Assembly (NCBI RefSeq): GCF_900114745.1
Contig: NZ_FOUB01000009.1
Location: 1 to 64,000 of the forward strand
Source of the DNA: Nitrosomonas communis
GTDB lineage: Bacteria; Pseudomonadota; Gammaproteobacteria; Burkholderiales; Nitrosomonadaceae
Direction of reading: 5' to 3'
Length of the DNA stretch: 64,000 nucleotides
The translations under genes were made by a program, and so were the position numbers. Each line of letters starts with the position of its first letter. Positions within the stretch are counted from its first letter, which is position 1. The notes under the pieces were generated by a model. It had not been told where the DNA came from. It saw only the letters and a list, made by a program, of their open reading frames with translations, and made no database searches. This document shows, piece by piece, positions 32,655 to 42,312 of the stretch.

Positions 32655-34964
32655 TTAAGGTTCCTTGCTGGGATTAATGATCGAACTTATTTGCGGATTG
32701 GGTGCGACCAGGTGCTCGCTGCCCCACCGCTCAATGCTGTAATAGCGATTATCCGGCCCCGTGGAAGGCGTGGTGTCGCTATCGGTTAAATAAGGATTGC
32801 GGATGATGAAACCCAATTTCCACCATTCGCTGACCATCTTCAGATCGCCAGCGTGCGTCTGCTGGATGCCACGGCTCCAAGTAGTCCAGGTAGTCACTGG
32901 CTCACCATTGCTGAATCCGATTAATTCATTGGACTGCAGCGGTCTATGGGCTGGCCACCAGAGCGTATTCCATACCTTTTCTTCACGTTTGAGTCGCTGA
33001 TCGTTTTCGCTGCCGGGGTAAAGATTGTTCCAATCGGCATAGGTAATGTTGTTGGGATTGGTTGTGCACTCGTTGAAATCCGCTTGCCAGGGTACTGCCA
33101 TGTATTTGGTCAAATCGCCCGGCTGCAGACCCACAGCGAAATCGTTGTCTTGGCTTAGTGGATTCTCTATGTTGAAATTCAATTCTTCGATGACGCTGGT
33201 CGGCTGTCGGTTTTGGTTAGCCTGTGCTGCAGACTGCAAAAAATCGGACCAACTTCGATCCACCTTGATCCGGTAAGGCTCCCAATAAATGGATGGATTG
33301 CGGATGATCCAGTTCAGTTCGGCACCAGGACAAAACGCACCGCCCAAGGCATTGCTGAGCACGCCACGATCTAATTCACGACCGGTTTTAGGTGGCGTAG
33401 TAGGATAAGGAAAAAACACCGGATAGGTTTTCGGGTCGATCCAGCCCTCCTCCATTTCGTTGATAAAATTGCCTTCTGCCCATTGCTTCAATATGAAGAG
33501 CTGATAATCAGTGAGGCGTAAAAACTTGGTCACCACCTCGTTCGTCAACGGATTATCGCCGCACAACAGTGGCATCAGCGGTAGATTGTGCACCCGGCTG
33601 CCGACTTTGTCTTCCAGTTTGAACTCATTGTCTTCTCCGCTACGACGCAACAAATCAAACAAAAACCGCCGCATTGTACCATAAGGATCGTCTTCCTTAT
33701 CCTCAGGCTTATGTTGAGTTGCTATGTAGGCTTCACCTAAACAAGCATCGCGACAAATCGCCGTAGAATCATCGATAATAACCTTTTTTGCCATTTGCTT
33801 CCGCGTGTAACCGGGCGTTTGTCCTATCTTATAGGGATCAAAGGTACCACGCTGCTCCTGATCATGGGGAAAATTGGATTGTGCCAGGATGTCGCTAAGA
33901 TACAGGAACTCGTTCGGCCTGAACAGAATCGGCCAGATATCACGGTAAAACCAGGGTTTATAGTCTTTATTCCAGGTAAGTCGGCTGGCTTGCCATTGAC
34001 TCAATGCAGTCTGGTCATGGATCGAAATGGTTTCTGGACAATCGAAACTACCTAGCTGGCCATAGAGACTAGTGTCGTAAGCGAATTCGCGCAGATATAA
34101 ATCGTACAGCACATCATCCATGGTAATCATATCGAGAATCTGGGGAACAAAGCGTGGATAACCTACCACCACCCACGCTGGGTATTCCACATCGATATAA
34201 CGTATGGCGCCGACCTGGTCGGAATACATTACCAGCCTGGCCATCACTGGACCGTCAGAAACATCATCGTACCAGCCATCGTTGTTGGCGTAATGGGAAA
34301 TATGGGGCTCACCTGGCCCAGACTGTTCACTGCCGGAATGGCCCAATCCACCCAGCACTAATAGCCGACCGCTATCATCAGTAAGAATTTCACCCAAGGT
34401 ATCAATGTCATGGGGTTGCAGACCTTGCGGTGGGAAAGTGGTGGCATAAACGCCATTGCCGGAACGGTCGAAACTGGCACGACGCAAATTGGTACTGTTC
34501 ACACTACGCGGACCGGGATCGATGATCAAACGGTCGCGATTTTGCACGGATGCATTGCGGCGCGGATAATCGGCGGCATAGCCATGCTCGCCAGAACGTT
34601 CATTAAATTCGTACCAGGATGCTTTTTTATTAGCCAGATAAACCCGCCATTGGATATCAATGAGCTTGCCGCGGTTGCCGCCGCCCTCGACCGGATCACC
34701 CAACTTAAGTGGACGCCCCGCCGGCGTGTCATCGTCGTAAACAAATACCTGAAAACGGGCCGCTTGACGTTTCACCCGACCATTTTTATCCTTAAAATTT
34801 TTAACTAATACTGGGCCAGTAAGATCATCGGACAGAATCGGGTTGCCGGCCGAATCACAAGCTTGCGGCAGTCCAGCAGGTATTTCAGGTGCGATATAAA
34901 ATTCGGTTTCGCTATTGCCCAAGCGAGCGATACCCATCCCCGGATGGATTTTGTAAATTGACAC
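32655..34964 (-). CDS. LodA-family quinoprotein amino-acid oxidase (CTQ cofactor)
   Basis: The start is a GTG at 34964 with AGGAGA upstream. The 769-residue protein has the family N-terminus MSIYKIHPGMGIARLGNS, and both residues that form cysteine tryptophylquinone in LodA are in place: Cys545 in NALGGAFCPGAE and Trp626 in YMAVPWQADFNEC. Known members oxidise the epsilon-amino group of lysine (LodA) or glycine (GoxA), releasing ammonia and hydrogen peroxide; LodA is antimicrobial. No signal peptide is seen. It lies 17 bases after the tyrosinase gene and 15 bases before the small gene, so all are likely one operon. The substrate is unknown. Confidence 0.88.
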   Translation of the reverse strand: MSIYKIHPGMGIARLGNSETEFYIAPEIPAGLPQACDSAGNPILSDDLTGPVLVKNFKDKNGRVKRQAARFQVFVYDDDTPAGRPLKLGDPVEGGGNRGKLIDIQWRVYLANKKASWYEFNERSGEHGYAADYPRRNASVQNRDRLIIDPGPRSVNSTNLRRASFDRSGNGVYATTFPPQGLQPHDIDTLGEILTDDSGRLLVLGGLGHSGSEQSGPGEPHISHYANNDGWYDDVSDGPVMARLVMYSDQVGAIRYIDVEYPAWVVVGYPRFVPQILDMITMDDVLYDLYLREFAYDTSLYGQLGSFDCPETISIHDQTALSQWQASRLTWNKDYKPWFYRDIWPILFRPNEFLYLSDILAQSNFPHDQEQRGTFDPYKIGQTPGYTRKQMAKKVIIDDSTAICRDACLGEAYIATQHKPEDKEDDPYGTMRRFLFDLLRRSGEDNEFKLEDKVGSRVHNLPLMPLLCGDNPLTNEVVTKFLRLTDYQLFILKQWAEGNFINEMEEGWIDPKTYPVFFPYPTTPPKTGRELDRGVLSNALGGAFCPGAELNWIIRNPSIYWEPYRIKVDRSWSDFLQSAAQANQNRQPTSVIEELNFNIENPLSQDNDFAVGLQPGDLTKYMAVPWQADFNECTTNPNNITYADWNNLYPGSENDQRLKREEKVWNTLWWPAHRPLQSNELIGFSNGEPVTTWTTWSRGIQQTHAGDLKMVSEWWKLGFIIRNPYLTDSDTTPSTGPDNRYYSIERWGSEHLVAPNPQISSIINPSKEP

Positions 34965-34981
34965 TAGATTATCTCCTGTAA

Positions 34982-37081
34982 TCAGTCGAGAAAGTTCAGC
35001 GAAACACCTTCCAGCTTGAGAAGGTCAATATCCTCCTCATAGTCGGCACCGATCACGACTAGTGTGATTTGCAATTGATCACAACCTGTTGCCAGCAGCT
35101 TCCTGGCGCAGTCGGTAACGTCTATGCGGTGGTTGCGCGGCGTGTTGTGGTTGCGCGTTCTGTGATCGTAGTCACGTGTCCTCGGCGCGGGCGTGGCGCA
35201 GTGACCGGGGCCGCCGTAGCAGGCGCCGTGGCCAAAGATGGAAATGTATCCAGCAAAATGCGGATTATTCTGCAATGGTGTTTTTGCGTCAGCACCTGCC
35301 TGGTTGATGAAAGCGCGGATGAAACAGGAACGCGACAACTGGGGTACCCAGTGCAAACGAATCTCCGCTTTGCGAAAACCTTGGATAAGCTCACTGACTG
35401 GTATCGGCTTAGAAATGATGCGGCCCACCGGCCCATCCAGTCCTACTGGAATAAAATGGGAGCTGCGCACATATTCATAACCAAAACGGGCCGCATCCAA
35501 GGTATCACGCACGGTGTAGTTCCACGGTGACAAAATGGCGTCCAGTTCCACTGGGGTGGCACTGGGATTGAGTCGCTGCCATTCCCACCACAGTCGATCC
35601 ACGTTGACGTGGATCGGCCAGAATACTGGATCGTAGGAAGCGGTCAAATTGCTGAACATATCGCCGAATTGCGGCTGGCTGTACATGTCGGAACGAGAAT
35701 GGAAGCGGCGTCCCCCAGCCCGCACCATGGCGTTGCGCCGCTCACCCAGAGTATTAGGCGCAGTGTGACAAGCAGCCATACAGGCATCCTGATAGGTAGT
35801 GTTGTCGCCATAATAGGGATTCATTCCACCCGTCCAAATATGCATGGTGTTGTGCGGATTTTGATCGAGAAACCCAAAGGACGCGTCGTAAATGCTGCCC
35901 CCGCCAAAATCGCGGAAATTGTTGAGACTGAGAATCTGCCGTATATCTTCCGCTGATGGATAGTGATAATGAATCGCTTCGTTGATGGTTTTGCCGCCGT
36001 ATTCGGCTGGAAAACGCAGCGGATACCAGAACGGATTAGACGCCAGCAAAGCATCGATCATGCGCTGGCGATTGGCATCGTCCGGCTGAGGTGTGACATG
36101 CTGGTAGCCGATATCATTGTAAACGTAGCGAAAAAATAAACTTTGTGAAGTAAAACGCTGCCTTTGTCTGGCCAATTCCAGGAACGCATTTTCCTGCTCT
36201 GCGGAAGGTCTAGGGTTGAGTTCGCCAACCAGTTTCTGTGCCTGTTCCATGGTCAAAAATGCCTGGAAGAACTTCGGAATAATCCAGCCTTTCTGAGCAC
36301 ATTCCGGCCGATATTGCGGCATCACCCAATCCCAATAAGGCAACATGATGTCTGGGTCGAAATCCTGCAAATCCTGCTCGAACTCGTACAGATAAGCCCG
36401 GTGCCAAGCGAGAAATCGCTCCCAGCCGTGCTGGCAGTGGTTTTGGTGAATTAATGCCTGATTGTTATAACTGCGTGCATCTTCTGGCCAATGGTTGAGA
36501 CTGTAGAGATGGCGAAACGCATCGCCTAGCCGCTTGAGCTCGGTTTCGCTCATACAGTCGAGGTTACTTCGTTGGCGTAACTCACCAGGCCGACTGGGGA
36601 TACGTGTCCCTTTGACTGCCAGATCCAGTTCTGCAATTTCCTGCACTGATACCCTCGTCATTTGAGCCTCGCTTTGCTGTACCCCTAGCTCTATAGTCTG
36701 GACGTGATCATCGTCCGGGCAACCGTCATCTATCCAATCGCTGATATACTCAATATCCTCGACTGACACCGCTTTTCCACCCCAGGGCAAACGGGGAAAT
36801 TGGGTGCCATCGAATGGGGATTCACCTTTTAGTCCACGTATCAATGCAGAGGCAGCGCCTCGACTGTAGCCTGCTTGATCAGCCACATGACCGCAACAGG
36901 TCTTTGCAGCTTCCGGCGCGATCAGGCGAATGCCGTAAAGGCTCGCCTCTTTCAGTTGTTGAACGCCATAATCCCAGAATTGTCCTATTCCGCCATAATC
37001 TGCATGACTGCCCTGAGCTGCTTCATTCAGAATTTCCCTAATTCGTTGGTAACGTGTAATTCTGGATTGTTGTATCGACAT
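34982..37081 (-). CDS. Tyrosinase-domain copper protein with N-terminal extension
   Basis: The 699-residue protein holds a type-3 copper centre. CuA: His212/215, His218 and His227 in LIHQNHCQHGWERFLAWHRA. CuB: His410, His414 (NPHNTMHIWTG) and His491 (DPVFWPIHVNVDRLWWEW). Cys216-Gln-His218 matches the Cys-x-His thioether of fungal tyrosinases. Residues 1-150 form an extra domain (CCGH at 62-65, then LPWGGKAVSVEDIEYISDWI, DDGCP) that resembles degenerate cytochrome-c-like domains. The C-terminal ~130 residues hold a Cys/His-rich loop. It would oxidise phenols to quinones. First gene of the LodA-LodB operon. Confidence 0.88.
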   Translation of the reverse strand: MSIQQSRITRYQRIREILNEAAQGSHADYGGIGQFWDYGVQQLKEASLYGIRLIAPEAAKTCCGHVADQAGYSRGAASALIRGLKGESPFDGTQFPRLPWGGKAVSVEDIEYISDWIDDGCPDDDHVQTIELGVQQSEAQMTRVSVQEIAELDLAVKGTRIPSRPGELRQRSNLDCMSETELKRLGDAFRHLYSLNHWPEDARSYNNQALIHQNHCQHGWERFLAWHRAYLYEFEQDLQDFDPDIMLPYWDWVMPQYRPECAQKGWIIPKFFQAFLTMEQAQKLVGELNPRPSAEQENAFLELARQRQRFTSQSLFFRYVYNDIGYQHVTPQPDDANRQRMIDALLASNPFWYPLRFPAEYGGKTINEAIHYHYPSAEDIRQILSLNNFRDFGGGSIYDASFGFLDQNPHNTMHIWTGGMNPYYGDNTTYQDACMAACHTAPNTLGERRNAMVRAGGRRFHSRSDMYSQPQFGDMFSNLTASYDPVFWPIHVNVDRLWWEWQRLNPSATPVELDAILSPWNYTVRDTLDAARFGYEYVRSSHFIPVGLDGPVGRIISKPIPVSELIQGFRKAEIRLHWVPQLSRSCFIRAFINQAGADAKTPLQNNPHFAGYISIFGHGACYGGPGHCATPAPRTRDYDHRTRNHNTPRNHRIDVTDCARKLLATGCDQLQITLVVIGADYEEDIDLLKLEGVSLNFLD

Positions 37082-37237
37082 AGAAAACCTATTTGATAAT
37101 AAAGGATTAGCGCTCTATTGGGTAATGATTCATTTTTCACATTTCATCCGATCAATATCGGCAGCGTTACTTACGATCAGTCTGAGGTAAGTATTCACAA
37201 TGCATAGCAACGTTGAATTAAAATTGCTCTAATAGAA

Positions 37238-38938
37238 TCAATGAGCATGTGCACGGGGAGTGTTCACAACTTCTTCAACCTCCATCATGCCAAGGTCTTC
37301 ATGGTCCAGAATGTGACAATGCATAACAAATTTACCAATGTAGTCACGATACTGGGTATAGATGTTGGTAACAGTCGGTCCCTGGACCAATAGGGTGTCT
37401 TTCCATACCAATTGATCATCGCCGTCCGGTCCTTTACGTACCCATTGGAATGGATTGACGTGGATATGGAATACATGTGGCGGTGGTGAGGAAGGTGGTT
37501 GACCGATACCATTCGGTACACCGCTAGGATCGCCCACTGTGGTCAGCGCCCACATATCAGTGGCGTTCAACGGTAATTGGCGCACATGATCAGGATTGAA
37601 GGCACGGTAGTTGACTTGGAAGTAATTTTTCTCACCCTTCATATCTTGACCGAGCTTGAAGACAACCTCCTGCACACCCAAAGCAGTTTTTCTCAAATCA
37701 ATGTTGCCAAATGGTGCCAGCGGAGCCATTTCTTCGTTGGTCGGTAAAGCCATGTCCTCGATCTCATCCGTAACCCTAAGAATGGCCAGCAGGTTCTCCG
37801 ACTCCTCTACTTGCCGCAAGGATTTTCTTGATGAAGTAGGCTGATCGATGATGCGATAATCGCCGGCTTTCATGCTTGCTTTAATCAAGATATCGCTACG
37901 GTAGCCCGGCTGGAGATCGATCGGTGTTCCTGCCTTCCAGGTATCGACGCGCCCCAAGTAATTACTGTCCAAGGCAATTTCGTGCAGATCATGCCCTTCT
38001 ACTACGAAAGCAATCGACTCACGAAAGGCGGTATCAATCAAACGCCAGCGCTGTACTTCACCACGTTTCATGGTGATGACGGGAACGATCTGGCCGTTGA
38101 TAGTGATACGACGGTGCGAGCATGGCCAAGTGTCTTTATTACTCGCTGAATGACATTCCTTGGGGTTAGGATTGGATGGTCCGGGAAAAAGGCTGGTTAT
38201 GTTGTTGAGCTTCCCTTTCTGATCATAAAGAATAGTTTGCAGTACAAATATTTTCTCATTGGCATTGGCGGCAAGCAGCGTCTTCGGTGTTGTCTTTGGG
38301 TCATCTTCTATGACAATAGCACCCGCCATGCCGCTACCTACCTGAATAGAGGTGGAGCCGTGAGCATGCGCATGATACCAGTAAGAACCAATCGGATGGT
38401 TGGCTGGCAGTTTCACCTCATACGGGAATTGGCTTTGCGGAGCGATATCCAGCAAAACATTATCACTATTGCCTGTGGGAGAGACATGCAAGCCGTGGTA
38501 GTGCATGTTAGTTGTGTTGAATGAAGCAGGTATCGTGGCGAGATAGGCATTTTTATTCTCTTGTTCAAACTGCGCCTGAACTTCATTTGCTGTTTCTTTG
38601 GGCAGCTGATTGTTGAGCAGCAGATTGATCACATCCCCTTGACGAACGCGCAAAGTGGGGCCGACCAATTGGCCATTGTAAGTACGCAGCGTAACCGGAC
38701 AACCAGCGATGGAAATGATAGCAGGATCGGTATACTGAACAGTGAAGCTGGTGTCCAGCACGCCATCTTTGGAACGTATCTCAGGTGGATTCTGGAAGGG
38801 GGCGTAGCCGTATTTTTGAATATCAATATTTTGGTAAGCACATGCTGGATTAACGGAATTATATCCAGCCATAACCGTGTTTGCGCAGAGCGACAAACCA
38901 AACGCAATTATCCCAAGCGGGATGAAGGCGCGTTGCAT
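37238..38938 (-). CDS. Secreted multicopper oxidase (laccase-like)
   Basis: The 566-residue protein has a signal peptide (cleaved near TVMAGYN). All copper sites are present: His146 and His148 in NMHYHGLH, His189 and His191 in YWYHAHAHG, HVFHIHVNPF near residue 480-490, and HCHILDHEDLGMM near the end with the type-1 Cys541, His546 and Met551. It oxidises phenols, metal ions or other one-electron donors with O2 in the periplasm. GGAGAG precedes the ATG. It lies 156 bases upstream of the tyrosinase gene on the same strand, so it may share its promoter. Confidence 0.92.
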   Translation of the reverse strand: MQRAFIPLGIIAFGLSLCANTVMAGYNSVNPACAYQNIDIQKYGYAPFQNPPEIRSKDGVLDTSFTVQYTDPAIISIAGCPVTLRTYNGQLVGPTLRVRQGDVINLLLNNQLPKETANEVQAQFEQENKNAYLATIPASFNTTNMHYHGLHVSPTGNSDNVLLDIAPQSQFPYEVKLPANHPIGSYWYHAHAHGSTSIQVGSGMAGAIVIEDDPKTTPKTLLAANANEKIFVLQTILYDQKGKLNNITSLFPGPSNPNPKECHSASNKDTWPCSHRRITINGQIVPVITMKRGEVQRWRLIDTAFRESIAFVVEGHDLHEIALDSNYLGRVDTWKAGTPIDLQPGYRSDILIKASMKAGDYRIIDQPTSSRKSLRQVEESENLLAILRVTDEIEDMALPTNEEMAPLAPFGNIDLRKTALGVQEVVFKLGQDMKGEKNYFQVNYRAFNPDHVRQLPLNATDMWALTTVGDPSGVPNGIGQPPSSPPPHVFHIHVNPFQWVRKGPDGDDQLVWKDTLLVQGPTVTNIYTQYRDYIGKFVMHCHILDHEDLGMMEVEEVVNTPRAHAH

Positions 38939-39311
38939 AGAACTCTCTCCTATTGTTAATGGAATTATTATTTGTGGAGCTTTGCTCGATATCTATGGTG
39001 TAGCTGCAGTCAAGTATCTGTGGCTAACTACCAAGAATTGCCATGATTCGGTAAAAAGTTGGATGTTTACCCCCGTCAGAAGATAAATAATCGCCCCTGA
39101 AAGATAATTTTTAAATCTGCAATTATCAGCCAATTATCCAGTTAACATATCAGACGAATAGTACAGTTTTGTTGCTTCTTTTCTTGGATATAGCAGAGTC
39201 AGAAAAGGATGATAATGAAGCGCCTTGCAAGAGACGACCACTAGCTTATTGATCACGTGAGTTTGACATAAGGATCACACCACTGCTGGAAGAGACTGAG
39301 AGAGCGGAATA
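38939..39311. other. Non-coding stretch upstream of the oxidase cluster
   Basis: No gene is seen. It should hold the promoter of the multicopper oxidase, but I cannot single out -35/-10 boxes with confidence. The right part borders the IS982 relic. Confidence 0.3.
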
Positions 39312-39725
39312 TTAAGTGAGGGTTTCTTCTCGCAAAACATGCAAGCCACCAAGCCCGGCTATCAGGTTAACAAAGAAGTTAAAGGGGCTGCGATGGTGGG
39401 AATGCTCGATTTGCGAGATATTTTTCAATTGCTCATTGACCGTCTCAATGATCGAGCGTTTGCGCAACAAGAGTTTGTGAAATAACGGCAACAGCTTGCT
39501 TTTCATGTTCTTGCGCTGTTTGGTGACGAGTTGTACACCCTGCTCCCAGAGTTGCTCAAAGAGTGGCTGCGAGATGTAACCCCGGCCGCTAAAGCGTTTC
39601 CCAAATAAGGAGCATGCCAGCTCCGGTACCGGATCACGGTTATCAACATTGCCCGCTGTTATTTTCATTCCCAGCAATTCTCCTTGATCATTGATGAGTA
39701 AATATCCCCGGAAAAACTGTTTTAT
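39312..39725 (-). pseudogene. IS982-family transposase, C-terminal fragment
   Basis: The frame reads FFRGYLLINDQGELLGMKIT then AGNVDNRDPVPEL, TKQRKNMKSKLLPL, LLRKRSIIETVNEQLKNIS and QIEHSHHRSPFNFFVNL, the second half of an IS982 transposase with its last catalytic Glu. The N-terminal half is missing; the fragment starts at about 39725, directly against the RAYT relic. Confidence 0.8.
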
Positions 39726-39729
39726 ACCG

Positions 39730-40030
39730 ATCCATGAAATATATGACCCATTCGGTGACGCGTTTTGTTCAGAAATCTGGCATAACGCCCGTTTAATCCT
39801 CGCATTATTTGCGATAGATTTGCTTTGGGCGTCTCTAGCAAGAGATGATAGTGATTATCCATCAGGTAGCAGGCATAACATATTGCTTCATAGCGTGTTA
39901 ACAGCTCTGCTAATAAATCAAGAAACTGCTATCTATCCTCATCTTCAGCAAAAATAGCTTCTCCACCGTTTCGTCTTGACATAACCTGGTATAAACCATT
40001 CGGAAATTCCAGTCTGATCGAGCGTGCCAT
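39730..40030 (-). pseudogene. Y1/RAYT transposase, N-terminal fragment with internal stop
   Basis: ATG at 40030 opens MARSIRLEFPNGLYQVMSRR, then after a stop at 39929-39931 the frame continues FLDLLAELLTRYEAICYACY and LMDNHYHLLLETPKANLSQI with the HYH metal site of Y1 transposases, to GHIFHGS. It is cut at the IS982 relic. The upstream flank (40031-40103) ends in CAATGACTGATAC, the same terminal repeat as the 13.4 and 14.8 kb elements, so this is the front half of the same transposon family. Confidence 0.75.
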
Positions 40031-40389
40031 AAAACCATTCTCCTTCATATTCATTAATGGCTACGCATCATGAATACACCATGTATTATGCAATGACTGA
40101 TACCTTTTTATATGTTTATACTTATGCTGCTGTACTACCGTTGATAGAGAATTCGATATACTTATCCTGCCTCAGGTTAATAGCAATTGCATGCAAATAT
40201 TTCTGGATAAAGTAGCATGGCGTTATCCAAATGACAGAACTATCATGATATTCGATAGTGCAGAATGACATCACAGCCACAACCTTAAGCATCCACATAA
40301 TCTGCGTTTGTTCATGCTGTCGCCCTGCGAATCTATGAAATAACGCTGCATACCACTCTAATGAATCACTTTATAGGCTGAAATGAAGC

Positions 40390-41730
40390 CTAACGGCTCA
40401 TCATTTCCGCATCGAGCTGTTTTGCTAAATCCTGCAAGGCGGGAGAAATCGTAACCGGGTAGGCAGTAGCCGTTTCCAAGGCGCTCATGGCTTTCGGCAG
40501 GCGGGTGTAGCCTGCCAATGTCAGCTGACGTATGTCGTGTAAGGGTCTTTTCGGATGAATGCGTTGTCCTGCCAACATGACGGGCTCAAGTAGCTGCTGC
40601 CCATCATAAGGATCATTTTCTACTAGCGCCACAATATCATGGCTCAACTCACCATCGGGTGTGTAATAACGGTAAACTTGCTTTCTTCCGGGCCAGGTCG
40701 CTTTGCCTTCTGAGCGCTTACGGCGTGGCTTGCCAGCATATTCCTGCAATTTATAGGCACAGTCAAATGCAGGTGCATCCATGGAAACATCTAGTGCAGT
40801 ACCAATGCCAAAACCATCTATCGGCGCCTTCGCTGACAGCAGGGTTTGTAGTTTGTATTCATCCAGGTTGCCACTGGCAAATATGGTTGTATTATTTAAA
40901 CCTCCTTGATCAAGTATGTGGCGCACATTATGAGCATGGGCTGCTAAATCACCACTATCTAAGCGAACGCCATTGATATTGATATGATCTGCAGCAAGTT
41001 TCGGTGCTAATGTGACCACTTTTCTGGCTGCGGCTTCGGTGTCGTAGGTATCAATCAGCAAAACAACGTTATCCGGATTGGAGTAGGCAAAGCGCTCAAA
41101 AGCCGTCGACTCATCTACATGCGCTTGAATGTAGGAATGCGCCATGGTTCCAAATAAAGGAATATCGTACAATGCGCCTGCCAGAACAGTCGCTGTACCA
41201 GAAAACCCTGCCAGATAACTTGCCCGCGCTGCCAGTAAAGCTGCTTCGGCACCGTGCGCGCGACGCATACCAAAATCCACCAATAACTTATCCGGTGCGA
41301 TCAATACCGAGCGGGCAGCTTTGGAGGCGATCAGCGTTTCGAAATGAAGGAGATTGATGATACGTGACTCGATCAGTTGAGCTTGCGGTAAAGGAGCGGT
41401 TATTCGCAGGAAAGGCTCATGGGGAAAAAATAAAGTACCTTCAGGCATAGCATGCACATCACCGCTAAAACGAAACTGCTTCAAATAATCAATAAACGAA
41501 GGGTGAAAGCGTGGAGCGAGCCAGTCGAGTTCTTCGAGTGAAAATTCTAAGTTTTCGAGAAAATCCAGCAGCTCTTCTAATCCGGCTGCCACCATGAAAT
41601 TTCGACCAGGCGGTAGCTTACGGATAAACAACTCAAAGACAGCTGTTTCTTGCATGTCTTGCTCAAGATAACTTTGCAGCATCGTAAACTGATAAAGATC
41701 AGAGAGCAGCGGGCTGGAAAGTGGATTCAT
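40390..41730 (-). CDS. pncB: Nicotinate phosphoribosyltransferase
   Basis: The 446-residue protein opens LLSDLYQFTMLQSYLEQDMQ and has ELFIRKLPPGRNFMVAAGLE, FGMRRAHG and NGVRLDSGDLAAHA, the substrate-binding landmarks of nicotinate phosphoribosyltransferase. It makes nicotinate mononucleotide from nicotinate and PRPP with ATP in NAD salvage. Its start overlaps the end of the nicotinamidase-like gene by four bases (ATGA), so translation is coupled. It is last in a five-gene operon. Confidence 0.92.
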   Translation of the reverse strand: MNPLSSPLLSDLYQFTMLQSYLEQDMQETAVFELFIRKLPPGRNFMVAAGLEELLDFLENLEFSLEELDWLAPRFHPSFIDYLKQFRFSGDVHAMPEGTLFFPHEPFLRITAPLPQAQLIESRIINLLHFETLIASKAARSVLIAPDKLLVDFGMRRAHGAEAALLAARASYLAGFSGTATVLAGALYDIPLFGTMAHSYIQAHVDESTAFERFAYSNPDNVVLLIDTYDTEAAARKVVTLAPKLAADHININGVRLDSGDLAAHAHNVRHILDQGGLNNTTIFASGNLDEYKLQTLLSAKAPIDGFGIGTALDVSMDAPAFDCAYKLQEYAGKPRRKRSEGKATWPGRKQVYRYYTPDGELSHDIVALVENDPYDGQQLLEPVMLAGQRIHPKRPLHDIRQLTLAGYTRLPKAMSALETATAYPVTISPALQDLAKQLDAEMMSR

Positions 41731-42311
41731 ACAGTAAGATCCTCAAACCGGATAAGCATTGCACCCAGATGTTTCATTTCCTCCAGCGCATGCAAACCGT
41801 CATCAGGCTTCACATTGATTGGACGGACCGCATCCTTGAGAACAAAAGTGGTGTAATGCAATAGCAGCGCATCCTTGACAGTATTGAACACACAGTATTC
41901 AGTGGCAACCCCCCCGAAAAACAACCGACGAATACTTGATGCTTGCAGTAACGCATGGAACTGGGTATCAGTAAAACTGGAGTAAGTATCTTTCTCTCGT
42001 GTCGTAGCGGTGGAAATAACTTGAGTATTAATAGGAAATTCGATATCTGGATGAAACGCTGCCCCTGCTGTGGTTGCTATGCAGTGTGGGGGCCACGGAC
42101 CGCCCTGCTGTTGAAATGAACAGTGACCAGATGGATGCCAGTCGCGGGTTGCAAAAATGGGAAGTCCATGATCATGAAAAAGCATCAAATAGCGATTGAT
42201 GACGGGAATAATCGTATCACCCATCTGCACAGGCAAGCTGCCACCCGGCAGAAAATCATTCTGCATATGAATGATTATGAGCGCATCTCCGCTACCTAGT
42301 CTCACTTCCAT
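41727..42311 (-). CDS. pncA: Nicotinamidase-family protein with altered catalytic residue
   Basis: The 194-residue protein follows PncA closely: QNDFLPGGSLPV, the metal-binding DWHPSGH (Asp57, His59, His63), Lys107 in EKDTYSSF and the nucleophile Cys140 in GVATEYCVFNT. However, the catalytic Asp of the usual VDxQNDF is His15 here (IIIHMQNDF; codon CAT where GAT is expected). The enzyme would turn nicotinamide into nicotinate for PncB, next in the operon. The Asp loss may abolish or change activity, so the name is by family and context. Confidence 0.82.
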   Translation of the reverse strand: MEVRLGSGDALIIIHMQNDFLPGGSLPVQMGDTIIPVINRYLMLFHDHGLPIFATRDWHPSGHCSFQQQGGPWPPHCIATTAGAAFHPDIEFPINTQVISTATTREKDTYSSFTDTQFHALLQASSIRRLFFGGVATEYCVFNTVKDALLLHYTTFVLKDAVRPINVKPDDGLHALEEMKHLGAMLIRFEDLTV

Positions 42312-42312
42312 G

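Noticed and set aside
32797-36956. Several plus-strand frames of 65-153 codons over lodA and the tyrosinase gene
   Set aside because: They are antisense shadows of strongly supported genes, with no ribosome sites or recognisable domains.
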